Of a stretch of 64,000 nt of DNA, positions 13,026 to 24,205 are shown one piece after another (position 1 is the first letter of the stretch; each line of letters opens with the position of its first letter). The notes under the pieces are model-generated. The model did not search any database. It was not told the origin of the DNA and worked only from the letters and a program-made list of their open reading frames with translations. The stretch is from assembly GCF_002078875.1 (NCBI RefSeq), contig NC_034410.1:99512871-99576870 (forward strand), given 5' to 3'. Position numbers and translations under genes: made by a program. The DNA is from Numida meleagris (taxonomy: Eukaryota; Chordata; Aves; Galliformes; Numididae).

Positions 13026-13515
13026 AAGAGATCTCTAATAGTATTCATCCTCCAACTAGGACATTTTTGCAGTCATATTGTGTTAAAAACACCTAATTTG
13101 ACAATCAGCAACAATCTAGTTTTGACAATCTAAGTACTATTAGATGCCCTTTGAAAATATTGTATTTACTGTTTCTACAGTTTCTGCATTAGGCATATCT
13201 CCATAGAAGAGATTAAATTAGAGAAAACTTTGAGTTAACGGATAAATGTTGTCAGATATTCTTTTTCCTATTTCTGCTGCTATCTCAATTTCAATTCTAA
13301 AAGAATTGTTAACATTAAAAATAAAATTTCAAATTTTTTTTTAACATTGACAAAAACTTAATGGCTATAACCTTTCCAGTGTCCAGAGCGTATCTCCGAG
13401 CTTTTACTTGTTTATAGATTTTACCCAGATTTCTGAAGGTTTTTTGGTCTAGAACATAGGATAGGGTATGCCAAGCAGTTATGGGTGTCCAACCTAACCA
13501 TTTCTATCGTTTCAG

Positions 13516-13604
13516 ATGTGATTTTGATGACACTGCTCAGTACCGGGCATCTGCTATGAATGTTAAAGGAGAAATTTCGGCTTATGCTTCCCTTGTGGTA
13601 AAGA
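13516..13604 (+). CDS. MYOM1: MYOM1 exon w5: end of Ig domain My2
   Basis: Residues 200-229. Reads TCDFDDTAQYRASAMNVK and closes with YASLVVK. The F strand has Tyr-Arg-Ala where many I-set domains have Tyr-x-Cys, so the usual disulphide partner is absent, as expected for a cytosolic muscle Ig domain. From here to the last exon every domain unit is bounded by phase-1 introns. Donor gtaggt. Confidence 0.95.
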
Positions 13605-13722
13605 GTAGGTTTGCAAAATATTTCCTTTTTTTTTTTTTTTAATGCACATTTCCATTTCTGTGGCTCAGAGAGCCTTTATCCCTCAGTGACAGTGACTGCT
13701 CTTTTTCTCTTTGTGCATCTAG

Positions 13723-13785
13723 GGTACAAAGGAGAAATTGATGCAAGTCATTTGCGTGCTGGGACTTTTTCAATGCCTCTGAGCC
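13723..13785 (+). CDS. MYOM1: MYOM1 exon w6: My2-My3 linker
   Basis: Residues 229-250. A 63-base exon, phase 1 on both sides, that reads RYKGEIDASHLRAGTFSMPL and joins the first two Ig domains. It lies only 118 bases after the previous exon. Donor gtaagt. Confidence 0.94.
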
Positions 13786-15303
13786 GTAAGTTGCAATATA
13801 CGCTTATTTGACACATTCATTTGTGGCAGTGACATCATGACAAAGGAATAGGCAGAATATTTTGTAACGTTATTTGAAAAAAGAGCAGGTCATCTTTAGG
13901 TACTAAGCTCTTCCATTTCAGATGGCGTTAATCTAATTTGCAGGGGGAAACGACACTGCCTTCCAGGTCTGTGACTATTTGTTCGTACAAGAAGCATCAT
14001 TTTAATATCGCACTCGGCTGTGAAATAACATCTGTCAAAAAGAGAGACAGTTCACCTCTTGCAATATGTAAATCATGTCCTGGAAAAAAGGCTAGGGGGT
14101 GCATGTGTGTCAGTACACTGCTGACTCAATAGATCTTCTCTGCTGCTATGTGATTACATGTGATGCAAATACGCATAGCCAGGAGCAAATCTGAATATGC
14201 TGGCTGTATCAAGTTAAGAAAAAATCATTGTTGTTTGGTTTTTGGTTCTGTTTTTTTTTCACCTGAACATCTAGCTTCACATTTTGAAGTGATTTGCAGT
14301 ACTGCATGGATACTTCCATCAGAAATGCTAATAATCCAACAACTTATGTATTCTGAATACCATAAGGGCCCAAAGACCTTATTGCAGCAACACAACTAGG
14401 ATGAGGGATATGCTGCAAAGGCATATGAGATGCCCTGTATGTGCTGAAGCTCTGAAATAACAGAACAAAGGTCACTCATAATATTACAAAACGCAAGGCC
14501 ATGAGTTTCCAATATTATTTGGAATTTATCATTTGGTAATGGAAACAAAAGATACCAATCTATCTATACGCATTGTTCACAGGAAGACTGTGAGCTACTA
14601 GCATAGGGCAGTTGTGAAAAAAGGAGAATGTGACCCTAAGTATTATCAGCAGAGCTATTTTCAGAAGAATGATGGAAGCACCTATGCCAGACACGGGTAT
14701 AAGGCACATAGGATATTCCATCTCAAATCTAGCTGTAGATATCCCTGTTCATTGCAGGGGAGTTGGACTAGATGACCTTTGAATATCTCTTCCAACTCAA
14801 ACATTTCTGTCGTTCAGATTATACAACATCAGGAAAGGTAAATTCAGGAACAAGCATGGGTTACCTGAAAGCTTGAGGGAGTGAAGAGCTCATTTTTATT
14901 TTAAAAGTTTGTGAAAAAAGATCTGCTTAGGCTAAAAATATGAAGACTGAGTGGACACATAACTGTACTGAGATTGAGCAAGGAGTTAAAGAGGAAAATA
15001 AAAGAGGAGTGTAAGCTAAAGAACATTTGACCTGAACAAATCAGTATTCATAAATAGAAGAAAGTTTAAATTATAAACACATTATGATAAAATGATAAGA
15101 CACTGAATCTGAAATTTTGGCAATTCTGGAATGAAATTCTGGATGAATGAAACTCTGAATACAGATACTGAATATATGCTGTTTCTGTTCATATCTTGAA
15201 CTTTGCCTGAACTTATATTGATAATTACTGGGCACTACTGCTTACTACTCTTGTCATGAAGTGAAAGAATACGTAAGCAGCCAGACTTTTTTCCCTTTTG
15301 CAG
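13786..15303 (+). other. MYOM1 intron between w6 and w7
   Basis: 1.5 kb, with one short CR1 3' end at 14747-14815. The rest is unassigned. Confidence 0.6.
14747..14815 (+). mobile_element. CR1 3'-end fragment
   Basis: The stretch with GTTGGACTAGATGACCTTTG and TTCCAACTCAAACATTTCTG matches the last 65-70 bases common to CR1 copies. Heavily 5'-truncated. Confidence 0.8.
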
Positions 15304-15468
15304 TTGGTGTTACCCCACATGGCTTCGCTTCCAGGTTTGAAATCAAATTTATTGACAAGTTTGAGGTAACGTTCGGGAGAGAAGGCGAGACGATGAGTCT
15401 GGGCTGCACAGTTGTCATCAGTCCTGATATCAAGCGCTTCAAACCAGACATCGAATGGTACCGCAATG
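15304..15468 (+). CDS. MYOM1: MYOM1 exon w7: first half of Ig domain My3
   Basis: Residues 250-305. Reads GVTPHGFASRFEI, then FGREGETMSLGCTVVI with the B-strand Cys and IEWYRNG with the core Trp. A 165-base exon, phase 1 on both sides. Acceptor cttttgcag, donor gtgaga. Confidence 0.96.
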
Positions 15469-16009
15469 GTGAGACCGCTTGACAAAAAGAAATTTAAACT
15501 TGTTCAATGTCGATCTTTCTAATTTCAGGATATGTGAATGTCATGATTTAACAAATACTTTATTGGTTTTATAAACAGGAATAGCTTCTCTTTTTTAATT
15601 CAAAGATTTTCCAAACTTAGCATTTTGAAGTGAAACCGCTGTTAGAAAATGGAGGAAGGGCTATGAAAATGTCTTTCATCTTTTTTTTTCTTTCTTGAAC
15701 AAACTTAAATACTAAAACCATTTTCATGAGCTCTAACTTCTCTGTGACCCATCGACATAGCCTGCGTGATTTTCCTATCTATTACATTTCTCAAGTTTTT
15801 TTTTACACAAGGCTGTTGTGCGATAGCCAACAAAAAGCTGTTGCTTTCCAACTCTGAGAGCAAAGTTAGCTTTCATCTATGATTGTCTTTGAAGATAGAA
15901 AATTGAACAGTAGGGATGGTCTCTTGTGTATTTCCAATCCATTTCAAGCTATGCACAACATTCTCAATGCACTCAGCTAATTCTCATTATGAAATTCTCT
16001 AATTTCTAG

Positions 16010-16171
16010 GTGTTCTTATTACACCATCCAAGTGGGTCCAGATGCACTGGACAGGGGAGAGAGCTTCGTTAACACTGACTCATGCGAACAAGGAAGACGA
16101 AGGTCTTTACACTCTACGTGTGGTGATGGGAGAATACTATGAAGAGTACAGTAGTTATGTCTTTGTTCGAG
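16010..16171 (+). CDS. MYOM1: MYOM1 exon w8: second half of Ig domain My3
   Basis: Residues 305-359. Reads VLITPSKWVQMHWTGERA, then NKEDEGLYTLRVVMGEYY and SSYVFVR. The DEGLYTLRV block is the conserved Asp-x-Gly-x-Tyr F strand, again with no Cys. A 162-base exon, phase 1 on both sides. Acceptor aatttctag, donor gtagga. Confidence 0.96.
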
Positions 16172-16635
16172 GTAGGATACTGGCTTATGAACCACATCGC
16201 TGGAGAAATGAGGAAAACCTTTTGGCAAAGTAAATCTCAGTCATTTTAGGTGTTTCTTTCCAATTAAAAATAATTATATATTTTATACAATACAATAGCT
16301 TACATAAAATGAATTATATTAATTTATATAAATATTTTATATAATTGATTCTAGCATTATAGTTTCCAATTGTTATCTTTGGAAAAACTGAATGCATTCC
16401 TCAAGCTTTGGCGTCACATTTTAGAAAGCTTGTAAACCACACTGGCATTCTGAGGGCGAAATTTTTGTTATTGATATAACTTCACTCTTTCTCAGCTTCA
16501 GCTTGTGAACAGTACTGAACATAAATCACAAAAGGATAACTCTATAAAGTAACTTAAAAATATATGTTTGTAACCATCTCATGCTAGCTGAACTGCAGAT
16601 CAAGATGTTTCTGCTCCATTTGAGAGGTTTCCACT

Positions 16636-17392
16636 AATGCACAACGCTCAAAAAAATACAGTAGAAGGGAATTATAGAGATTCCCACCTGGAGAATAATA
16701 ACCACATGCACCAGTGCAGACTGGGGACTGACTGGTTGGAAAGCAGCTTTGCAGAAAAGACTCTTAGGATCGTAGTGGACAATAGGGTGAACATGAACCA
16801 GCAATGTATCCTTATGGTAAAAGCCAGTGGCACTCTGGGCTGCACTGGGAAGAGGGTCACCAGCGGGTGGAGGGAGGTGATTCTTCCCTTCTGCTCAGTG
16901 CTGGTAAGACTGGACTCCCTCGTACAAGAGAGACATGGACATACTGGAGAAGGTCCAGTGAAAGGCTGCAAAGTGAAAGGAACGTCTGACACATGAGGTG
17001 AGGCTGAGAGAGCTGGGTCTGTTCTGCATGGGAAGGAGAGGGATAAAAGGGTGTCTCATCAATATATATACATGCTTAATGGGAGGAGTAATGAGGATAG
17101 AGTGAGACACTTCTGTGGTACCTAGTGACAGGACAAGAGACAATGGACAAAAATAAATAAATAAAAGTCCATTTTAACATTTCAAATTTAAGAAAACACT
17201 TTCTAACTGTGGTAGTTGTTGAACACTGGTACAAGTTGCCTAGAGAGGCTATGGAGTCTCCATCCTTGAAGATATTCAAAGCCCAACTAGAAATGATCCT
17301 GGACCCCTGCTCTGGGTGGTCCTGCTGGAACAGGGATGGGACCTGATGGACCCAGAGGGCTCTGCCAACCTCACCCTTCTGTGATTCTGTAA
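16636..17392 (+). mobile_element. CR1 LINE fragment, old
   Basis: Sense copy of the 3' part of CR1. Degraded coding can still be followed: RLGTDWLESSFAEKTLRI matches the C-terminal ORF2 block seen in the copy at 62415-63825. It ends in CACCCTTCTGTGATTCTG near 17389. Many frameshifts and a deletion near 17100-17160. Confidence 0.88.
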
Positions 17393-19370
17393 GGAAAAGC
17401 AGAAAATCTGACTCCTTAATTTAAGTACAGAATTAAAATGTTGTTCCTCTGGGTGTTGTCTGCTTGTACCATGAAAAACTTCCTTGCATTTCTATTAGAG
17501 CAAGTATTTCTTTAAGAAGAGTAGTGGCTTATCAGGTTACATGCTGACTCTATATCTGTCCCAGCTGCTAGAAGCAGCTGAAGCATGTAATGCTAATTCA
17601 AAAGACTCTGGAAATCTTTGGCTCTGAGAACATGTTCAGAATGGTACTGTGTTCCCAAGTTTAGCAAAGCTGTGTGAGATAACAGCCTGCTTGGAAAATA
17701 TAACTGAATCAAATGTTTTTATCACCTGAAGAAAGAGTGCTGGAATGTGTGTGCGGGACTGAGCAGCAAGGAGAAGAATTAGGGATTGTTTTCCTTGCCT
17801 GGTTTTCAACTGGGCTACCATATAAATAAATGATCGCCCTTGCTCCTGCTACATCTTCTAGCACTTTCAGCAATGAAAGTATGACCTGACTGTGAACCAG
17901 CTATCCCTTTCACAAAAGTATCTTACAAGCCAACTGGTCTGCTTGCCAAATTCTAATTAGATTAATTATATTCTACTACATTCTCCACACGGTCTCATTT
18001 GGCCAGCATACTCCTCAATGCTCCTCCTAATTTGTAGGCAAGTTCAGTACAAACTCTTAGCTAACTGCTTAAGCGCAAGGAGCTGTCTTTTTGCATCACA
18101 TATAGAAATCCTCATGTGTTGATGGAGGTGAGCAGAGTGCTCATCTGGCTCGTAACACCAGGTCTTGGCAGGTTCAGAGAAAATGGGCTCCTCTTACCAT
18201 GGCTACAGGTCAGCCTTCATCAGTAAGCAGCCAGGGATGAAATCCTAGCACCAGTGAGGCTGATGAGCAATGCTGATTGTTTCAGCTATTTCCCAGTCTG
18301 TCTTGAAAAGAGACCGTGGTGTCTTGTGTTCTATCAAGCAAGAGATATGGACAATTCAAGCCTTTCATAGGGAGATCATTGAAGATATCTTGTTATTGTC
18401 CCTAATGTTCTTATTATTTTGCTAAGTTAAATGGACTGGTTATTCTATGCATGATAGTTTAAAAAATTATACTAGTTAGCTGTAGTGACCAACTGGACTC
18501 AACAACTTCGGCACAGCTTCAAAAGTTCCATGAGATGCAACTGTGCCTAAAAGGGAAGACACAGTGAAGCATTTGTTTATTTTTTTCTCTGAAGACTACT
18601 GCTTTACTTAATCAAGCATGATAAATACTCATATAAGGCATTTATTTCTGAAAGCCAAAAGCACAAAAAATTGGAATTGACATAAACTGTAATACAAAAT
18701 GCTGTAGCACCCTGAAGCATCAAATATTTATAAAAGTGTGGGGTTTAGATGGAATGCAAGAATAACATTTGTTAGCAAAACATTTTTCTTTAGGTATGTA
18801 GATCTGTCTTGTCTTTGGACTTCTTTAGAAGTAGCAGGGCTTGAATAGCATTACTTTTAATTGTAGAAACTCCCTGTTCTGTAGAGAAACAATCTATCTT
18901 CTTTGAAAGTCTTTCATATAATCTTCTTGCAAGGGTTATTTTGCCCTACAAGAAAATTGCTACATCTCACAAGCTGAATTATGACTGTGTAAACAGTGTA
19001 ATTACTAGTGCCCAGCACTGTGCTCTGATTTTTAAGCTTTGGGAAAGATTTGTCCAGAAACTGATGTTAGAGTCTGGGCCCTTTGACACCAGCAGTCAGT
19101 TGGTGACAAACACTCGAGAGGAACAATATGCTCATCCTTAGGAAGTTTATATTCCAAAATCTGTGGTATAATTCAACTTCAAAAGGTTTTGATACCTTTT
19201 TAGCCCATATCCAACCCAAACTGAACAGTGAAGTACTACGTGTGAATATATTTCATTCATTTGAAAAATAAACCAGTGTTCAGATTGGTCTTTTCTTCAG
19301 CAGATGTCTTTGTTGTGTGGCTGAGTGTCCAGCAAACAGTAGTTTAACAAGGCTGATCATTCCAGAGGAA

Positions 19371-19406
19371 TAAAAAAAAAAAAAAAACAAAACGAAAAAA
19401 AAAACG
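19371..19406 (+). repeat. A-rich simple repeat
   Basis: Runs of A broken by C and CG. It may be the tail of an old element, but no body is recognisable. Confidence 0.8.
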
Positions 19407-19969
19407 ACACAAAGGTTTGAAGAGAAGATGCTTTTTCCTCCCAGCTCTCACTGTAGGGGCAGATGAGATCTGATGGAGGAGTTGGAGCTGTGGTAGTATT
19501 TCCCCAGTCAGTATTTCTGTGGAGGTGTATGGCAGTGAGATCAGAGAAGTGAAATGCATTTCTTTGAATGCAGTGTTGTGTATCCTGAAATCCTAAAATC
19601 TTTTGACTGAGCCGTTGCATGACTGCAAGGCGAAATGTCAGCTTAATGTCCTAAGTAATATTGCAGGTAAATAGGCAGTCTGCCAAGTTTTCACACACTT
19701 TGGCTGTGTCTCTGGCAGCTACGTTATTAGAATCTGTGGTACTAATATGTATTTAAAATGCCTAGATGGATTATGTTTACAATATGCTGTCACTAGTTAC
19801 GCTTTTGTAAATGTTTCAAAAAACAAAACCTGAAAAGACACCACCAATTTGAAAACAAATAGTTTTTGAAGCTTTTTCTTGGCTCGGCAGGAACAGAGTT
19901 TGGTCCTTAGAAAATGATTATGAAAGACCGCTGTTTCATATCAGGAAACCTGTGTCTCCATCCTTATAG

Positions 19970-20111
19970 ATGCTGATGCTGAGATCCCAGGAGCCCCTGG
20001 TGCACCTCTGGATGTGCAGTGCTTAGATGCCAACAAGGATTATGTCATTGTGTCCTGGAAGCAGCCAGCTGTTGATGGAGGAAACCCCATCCTCGGGTAC
20101 TTCATTGACAG
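19970..20111 (+). CDS. MYOM1: MYOM1 exon w9: first half of Fn3 domain My4
   Basis: Residues 359-407. Reads DADAEIPGAPGAPLDVQC, then the Fn3 B strand VIVSWKQP and the Gly-Tyr turn in ILGYFID. Entry phase 1, exit phase 2. Acceptor tccttatag, donor gtcagc (weaker than most here). Confidence 0.95.
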
Positions 20112-21873
20112 GTCAGCAAGCTTGCCAATGTGGAAAATTTGTATTGCAGCACATTCTAACTCAAAAACCTAAAAGCAAGTTTAAAAGCATGAGGTAAAGT
20201 GGTCATTGTAGTTTTCACTCTTCCTGCTGGCCAGAAAAAAAATGCCTTTTTTTGGTTTAGGCTGGCTGGGCCTGATATAACTTTAATGGGAATTATAAAG
20301 CCCTGCTTCACTTAAGTACATAGAAATGACTCTGTGAGATGTGGCTTAGCCCTCACTGATTCCTGTGAGGCTCAAGAGGCCTTGGGATGTTGTGGTAGTA
20401 GTGGCTCACAGGATTGGCTCTACCTACGTCAGTGCTCTCCCTCCTGCTGCCAAACTTTTACCATGTACCGGAAAGCAAAACGTGATCTCAGAGGAAGTTG
20501 GATTTCTTTTACAAGCTGTTGTTTTTTGAGCAATTAGGTTCATAACCTTAATGCAAGTTACACTTGCATGTTTTTCTCTTCAACAATAAGATCTGGAAAT
20601 ATGTATTTCTAAAAATATGGCCTCAAGTTGTGCCAGGGGAGGCTAAGGTTGGATATTAGGAGAAATTTCTTCTTAGAAAGAGTGGTGAGGCACTGGCACT
20701 GGTGGTGGAGTCACCATCCCTGGAGGTGTTCAACAACCATGTGGATGTGGCACTGAGGCACATGGTTAGTGGATTTGGTGGGTGTGGGTTGATGGTTGGA
20801 CATGATCTTAGTGGTCTTTTCCAGCCTTAATGATTCTATGATTCTATATGAAAATGGAAGGTGTCACACAGTGGGGGATTCCAGAAGTTTGGGATTTAAG
20901 AAATGCAATCAGTACTTCATGACTTAACAGTGAAGTTTTCAGAGCTGGTAATATTTGTTTCAATTTCAGTACCAGAATATGTCATTAGTAACAAGGAATT
21001 CTTGTGGGTTTATTTAGATGCATGCAAATGTGTATGTTATATATATGTATAGAAGTATTTTATAAATTTGCCAATATATTATGTCCTCTATATATAAATT
21101 TAATAAATATAAAAGGAAGAGACTGTTTTGTGAAAAAAAAAAATGAACATCACTACAGTCAAATATTGAACATTGGTTCAGTTTGAATATAACTTTCCTG
21201 GTTTGATGATGTATGAGTGTGGGTTGTTGCCGTAACTATGCTGCACTAGTAAGCTCTGGCTCTTTGACATTCATTAAAGAATTCTAAATGAAAGACAGGA
21301 CTAGGCTCTTAAAAATAATGCCTCATTTTAAAACTAGACTATTGAGGGATGTTATCACAAAGTGCAACTGCAAGGCAAAGGACATTTTGCTTTTTCTCTT
21401 GTGTTCACCTCCATTCTACATTTGCTCCTGAATTCAGAGCTTTGTTGCTGAGCGTCCAGCTTCAGTTGTAGTCACAGACATCTGTGAGCTGAGTTGGTCA
21501 GAGATGATGGACTCTGCTTCTGGCAACAGCAGAGGATCCATGTATTTCACATCCCTTCAAATATGCTGAAGCTGACGCTCCCAGAGCATGCTTTGAAGGG
21601 TTTGAACAGTTTGAAGTGAGTTGTGCCCATATCCCCTCTTCAGTTCAGGAAAGAAGGAGCACAGCTGCGAGGGATTTAGTGCATTCCCAGATGGTCCTAC
21701 AGCCCTGACCCCCCTCCTGCAGCTGCTTCTGTGTCACCAGCAGACAACACTGCTGAAGAAGCTGGGAATGCCCAACCAACGAACATGAATAAATCGTGGA
21801 ACTCTGAGGGCTGGGTGCCCTGAGCTTGTGTTTTTCCCTTCCCAGCACCGCTTGTCCTGTTTGTATTTTTCAG
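20112..21873 (+). other. MYOM1 intron between w9 and w10
   Basis: 1.8 kb. Holds a CR1 3' fragment (20617-20846) and an AT-rich stretch with TATATA at 21030-21110. The last 400 bases before w10 are richer in GC but carry no known element. Confidence 0.6.
20617..20846 (+). mobile_element. CR1 3'-end fragment
   Basis: About 230 bases, sense. It has GGTTGGATATTAGGAGAAAT, a decayed ORF2 end and the tail ATGATTCTATGATTCTAT. A deletion is visible after GGCACTGG, where other copies have AACAGGCTGCCCA. Confidence 0.92.
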
Positions 21874-22073
21874 GTGTGAGGTTGGCACCACCCACTGGAC
21901 CCAATGCAATGAGACTCCGGTGAAGTTTGCTCGTTTTCCTGTCACTGGTCTGATTGAGGGCCGCTCCTACATCTTCCGAGTCCGAGCAGTGAACAAAGCT
22001 GGTGTTAGCCTACCATCCCGCGTGTCAGAGGCTGTGGCCGCCCTGGATCCCGCTGACAGGGCCAGGCTGAGAA
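21874..22073 (+). CDS. MYOM1: MYOM1 exon w10: second half of Fn3 domain My4
   Basis: Residues 407-473. Reads RCEVGTTHWTQCNETPVK, then TGLIEGRSYIFRVRAVNK, the classic Fn3 E-F strand block Leu-x-x-Gly-x-x-Tyr-x-Phe-Arg-Val-Arg-Ala. It ends in a charged tail toward the My4-My5 linker. Acceptor tatttttcag, donor gtaaga. Confidence 0.96.
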
Positions 22074-22128
22074 GTAAGATGTCCTTCTTGCAGCTTGTCT
22101 GAGAGATTTAAGAAGTCATAACTCAAAA

Positions 22129-22149
22129 AATAATAATAATAATAATAAA
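22129..22149 (+). repeat. (AAT)6-7 microsatellite
   Basis: Uninterrupted AAT units 55 bases after exon w10. Likely variable in length. Confidence 0.85.
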
Positions 22150-23656
22150 AGCCTTAGTTGTTTGCTCATAAGCCTTCAGAATCCCACTAGAGGGAGCAAT
22201 GCAAAAACAAAATGCTCTTTGGAGGCGCATTTGACAAGAAGGAATCATCTCAGTGCTCTTTGCAGAAAGAGCTCCAACAGCTTTTGCTGGTGGCAGCACT
22301 GCGCTCTGAACTTGCAGGAAGGAGGGGGAAAGGCACAGGAGAGTAAATTGCCTGAGGCTTGCTTTTGTTCAACCAACAAAATAGCTGAGCTGCCCCTGCA
22401 AATTGCCTCTCTCTGTGCCACAGCCCATGTGATGACCAAAGTCTTGCAATAACATCAGCAAAATATCAGGCAGCCCAACAGATTATTGAACCCAAGCTCT
22501 CTGCTTGGCAGTTAACATTTTACAAGCCAAGGATATTTTTCCTGTGGCTGGGTGATATCCCAGATGCAGAAGCTTTGGTGAGGAGTTTGTTTCAAAATCC
22601 CCTTCTCTACCCATTTGCCAAAATTATATGTCTAAAATGCATGTATTTTACTCATCTCTGAAATTTTACTATTTGAAATGGTCCGGTGTGAAAGGGGCAT
22701 TGTATGCAAAACTACAGGTCTCCAGCAGTCCCAACTAGCATGTCTTACTGTGTCCAGCACTGTAAGATACAGACAGCAATCAGATGATCAAGGTTCTCAT
22801 TCAGAATAAAACCAGAAGGCTGGAGGAAGCAGGTTTGGCACCACAAGGAAATACTGTGCTCAGACATGTGAAACCTGAGTCATGGGGGCTTTATCTTTTC
22901 ACTGGGAAGATTGGAAGCTGTCTCCAAAGAGGGAGTCTCATCTCGGTGGCCTATATTCCCATTGTATCTCCTCCTCTTTACTTTCGTGAACCTCTGCTCC
23001 ATCTTTGTTCACATTTCCAAAGCAAATCAGCCAACGAAAGGTGAAGCATGTAGAGGTGGAGAACAGCAGCTGAAAAGATTATCTCTGAAAATGTGTTGTT
23101 CTGGTTAATAGCTTGATACATAGCTGCAATAACATGACCATGCTAAGGCACAGAGAAAGCCACTCAAACCATATTACATGGATATGTTGAGTAAGGCCAA
23201 GCAGTTTCTGTATGTGACAATGACCCATGTTTCAAAAGCTGATAATGTGAAGGAAAGTGCATTGAAGGGAGAGAAAGAGCAGCCTGCAGGAATTTGGCTC
23301 TTCCTTTAATGAGTGAGCTGTTAAACTAAATGAACGGAGTAGGAAGAATAAAGTGGAATTTAATTCTCTAAAACAGATGAACTGAGTGAGCCAAATACCT
23401 CTGCTGGTCGCCTATGTGGCTTCAGAGAAATTTCAGGAAGGAGTATATGTCTCAGTAGACTAAATGCTTCTTGATATATTGATTGCAGAACTGCTTTCAA
23501 TATTTAAGCTTTAAGCTAGCTTTGAGTATGTCTAAATGAGTAGTCACCAAGACTGGAGCTCATATGAAGCTCGCAAATGACAGTTTTGTTGGTTTTCTCA
23601 TTATTTCAAAACTTCCTGAAGACTCATTTACACGATCTCTCTTGCATCTGTTTCAG

Positions 23657-23713
23657 GTCACCCTTCTGCTCCTTGGACAGGACAAATCATTGTCACTGAG
23701 GAAGAACCTGCAG
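23657..23713 (+). CDS. MYOM1: MYOM1 exon w11: My4-My5 linker exon
   Basis: Residues 473-492. A 57-base exon, phase 1 on both sides, that reads SHPSAPWTGQIIVTEEEP. In the myomesin family this linker is the docking site for an Ig domain of obscurin or obscurin-like 1 (established knowledge). Because the exon is a multiple of three with matched phases, skipping it would keep the frame and remove the linker. Acceptor tgtttcag, donor gtaaac. Confidence 0.93.
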
Positions 23714-24080
23714 GTAAACACAGCCCTTTTGCCTATAAAAGCCTGGCTGAGTAACTAGAAAAACTTCCAGTGAGTTCAGCGGACTTTGGCACACACTCAA
23801 AGTTGTTAGAATTGTTCTTAGAGTCACTCAGCCTTGAACAGCTCCAGCCTTAGGTGAGGTTTCATTATTCAGGATGTAATATGCAAACATGCTTAGCATT
23901 AAACCAAGGACATTTTAAACTGGTATTTAGAGAACTTTAAACACTAAGTTTTCTAAAAACATTGAGTGCTAAGGTATATCAATGTTTGTTCTGTACTTTA
24001 ATTATAGAGCTGTTTCTAATGCAAATGTGAAGAAATTCAAACTCATTTTCACTTCCTACTCTTCTCCCATGTATTTTCAG

Positions 24081-24205
24081 AGGGAGTCGTTCCTGGTCCA
24101 CCTACAGACCTCCAAGTTATTGAAGCCACCAAGAACTATGTTGTGCTGAGCTGGAAACCTCCTGGACAGCGGGGCCATGAGGGTATTATGTACTTTGTGG
24201 AAAAG
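24081..24205 (+). CDS. MYOM1: MYOM1 exon w12: first half of Fn3 domain My5
   Basis: Residues 492-534. Reads EGVVPGPPTDLQVIEATK, then YVVLSWKPPGQRGHEGIM and ends YFVEK. Entry phase 1, exit phase 0. Acceptor gtattttcag, donor gtaaaa. Confidence 0.95.

Larger units (their letters stand above)
16172..19969 (+). other. MYOM1 intron between w8 and w9
   Basis: 3.8 kb. After an AT-rich stretch (16259-16350) comes an old CR1 copy (16636-17392). At 19371-19406 there is an A-rich simple repeat. The rest, including 17400-19330, is unassigned. Confidence 0.6.
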
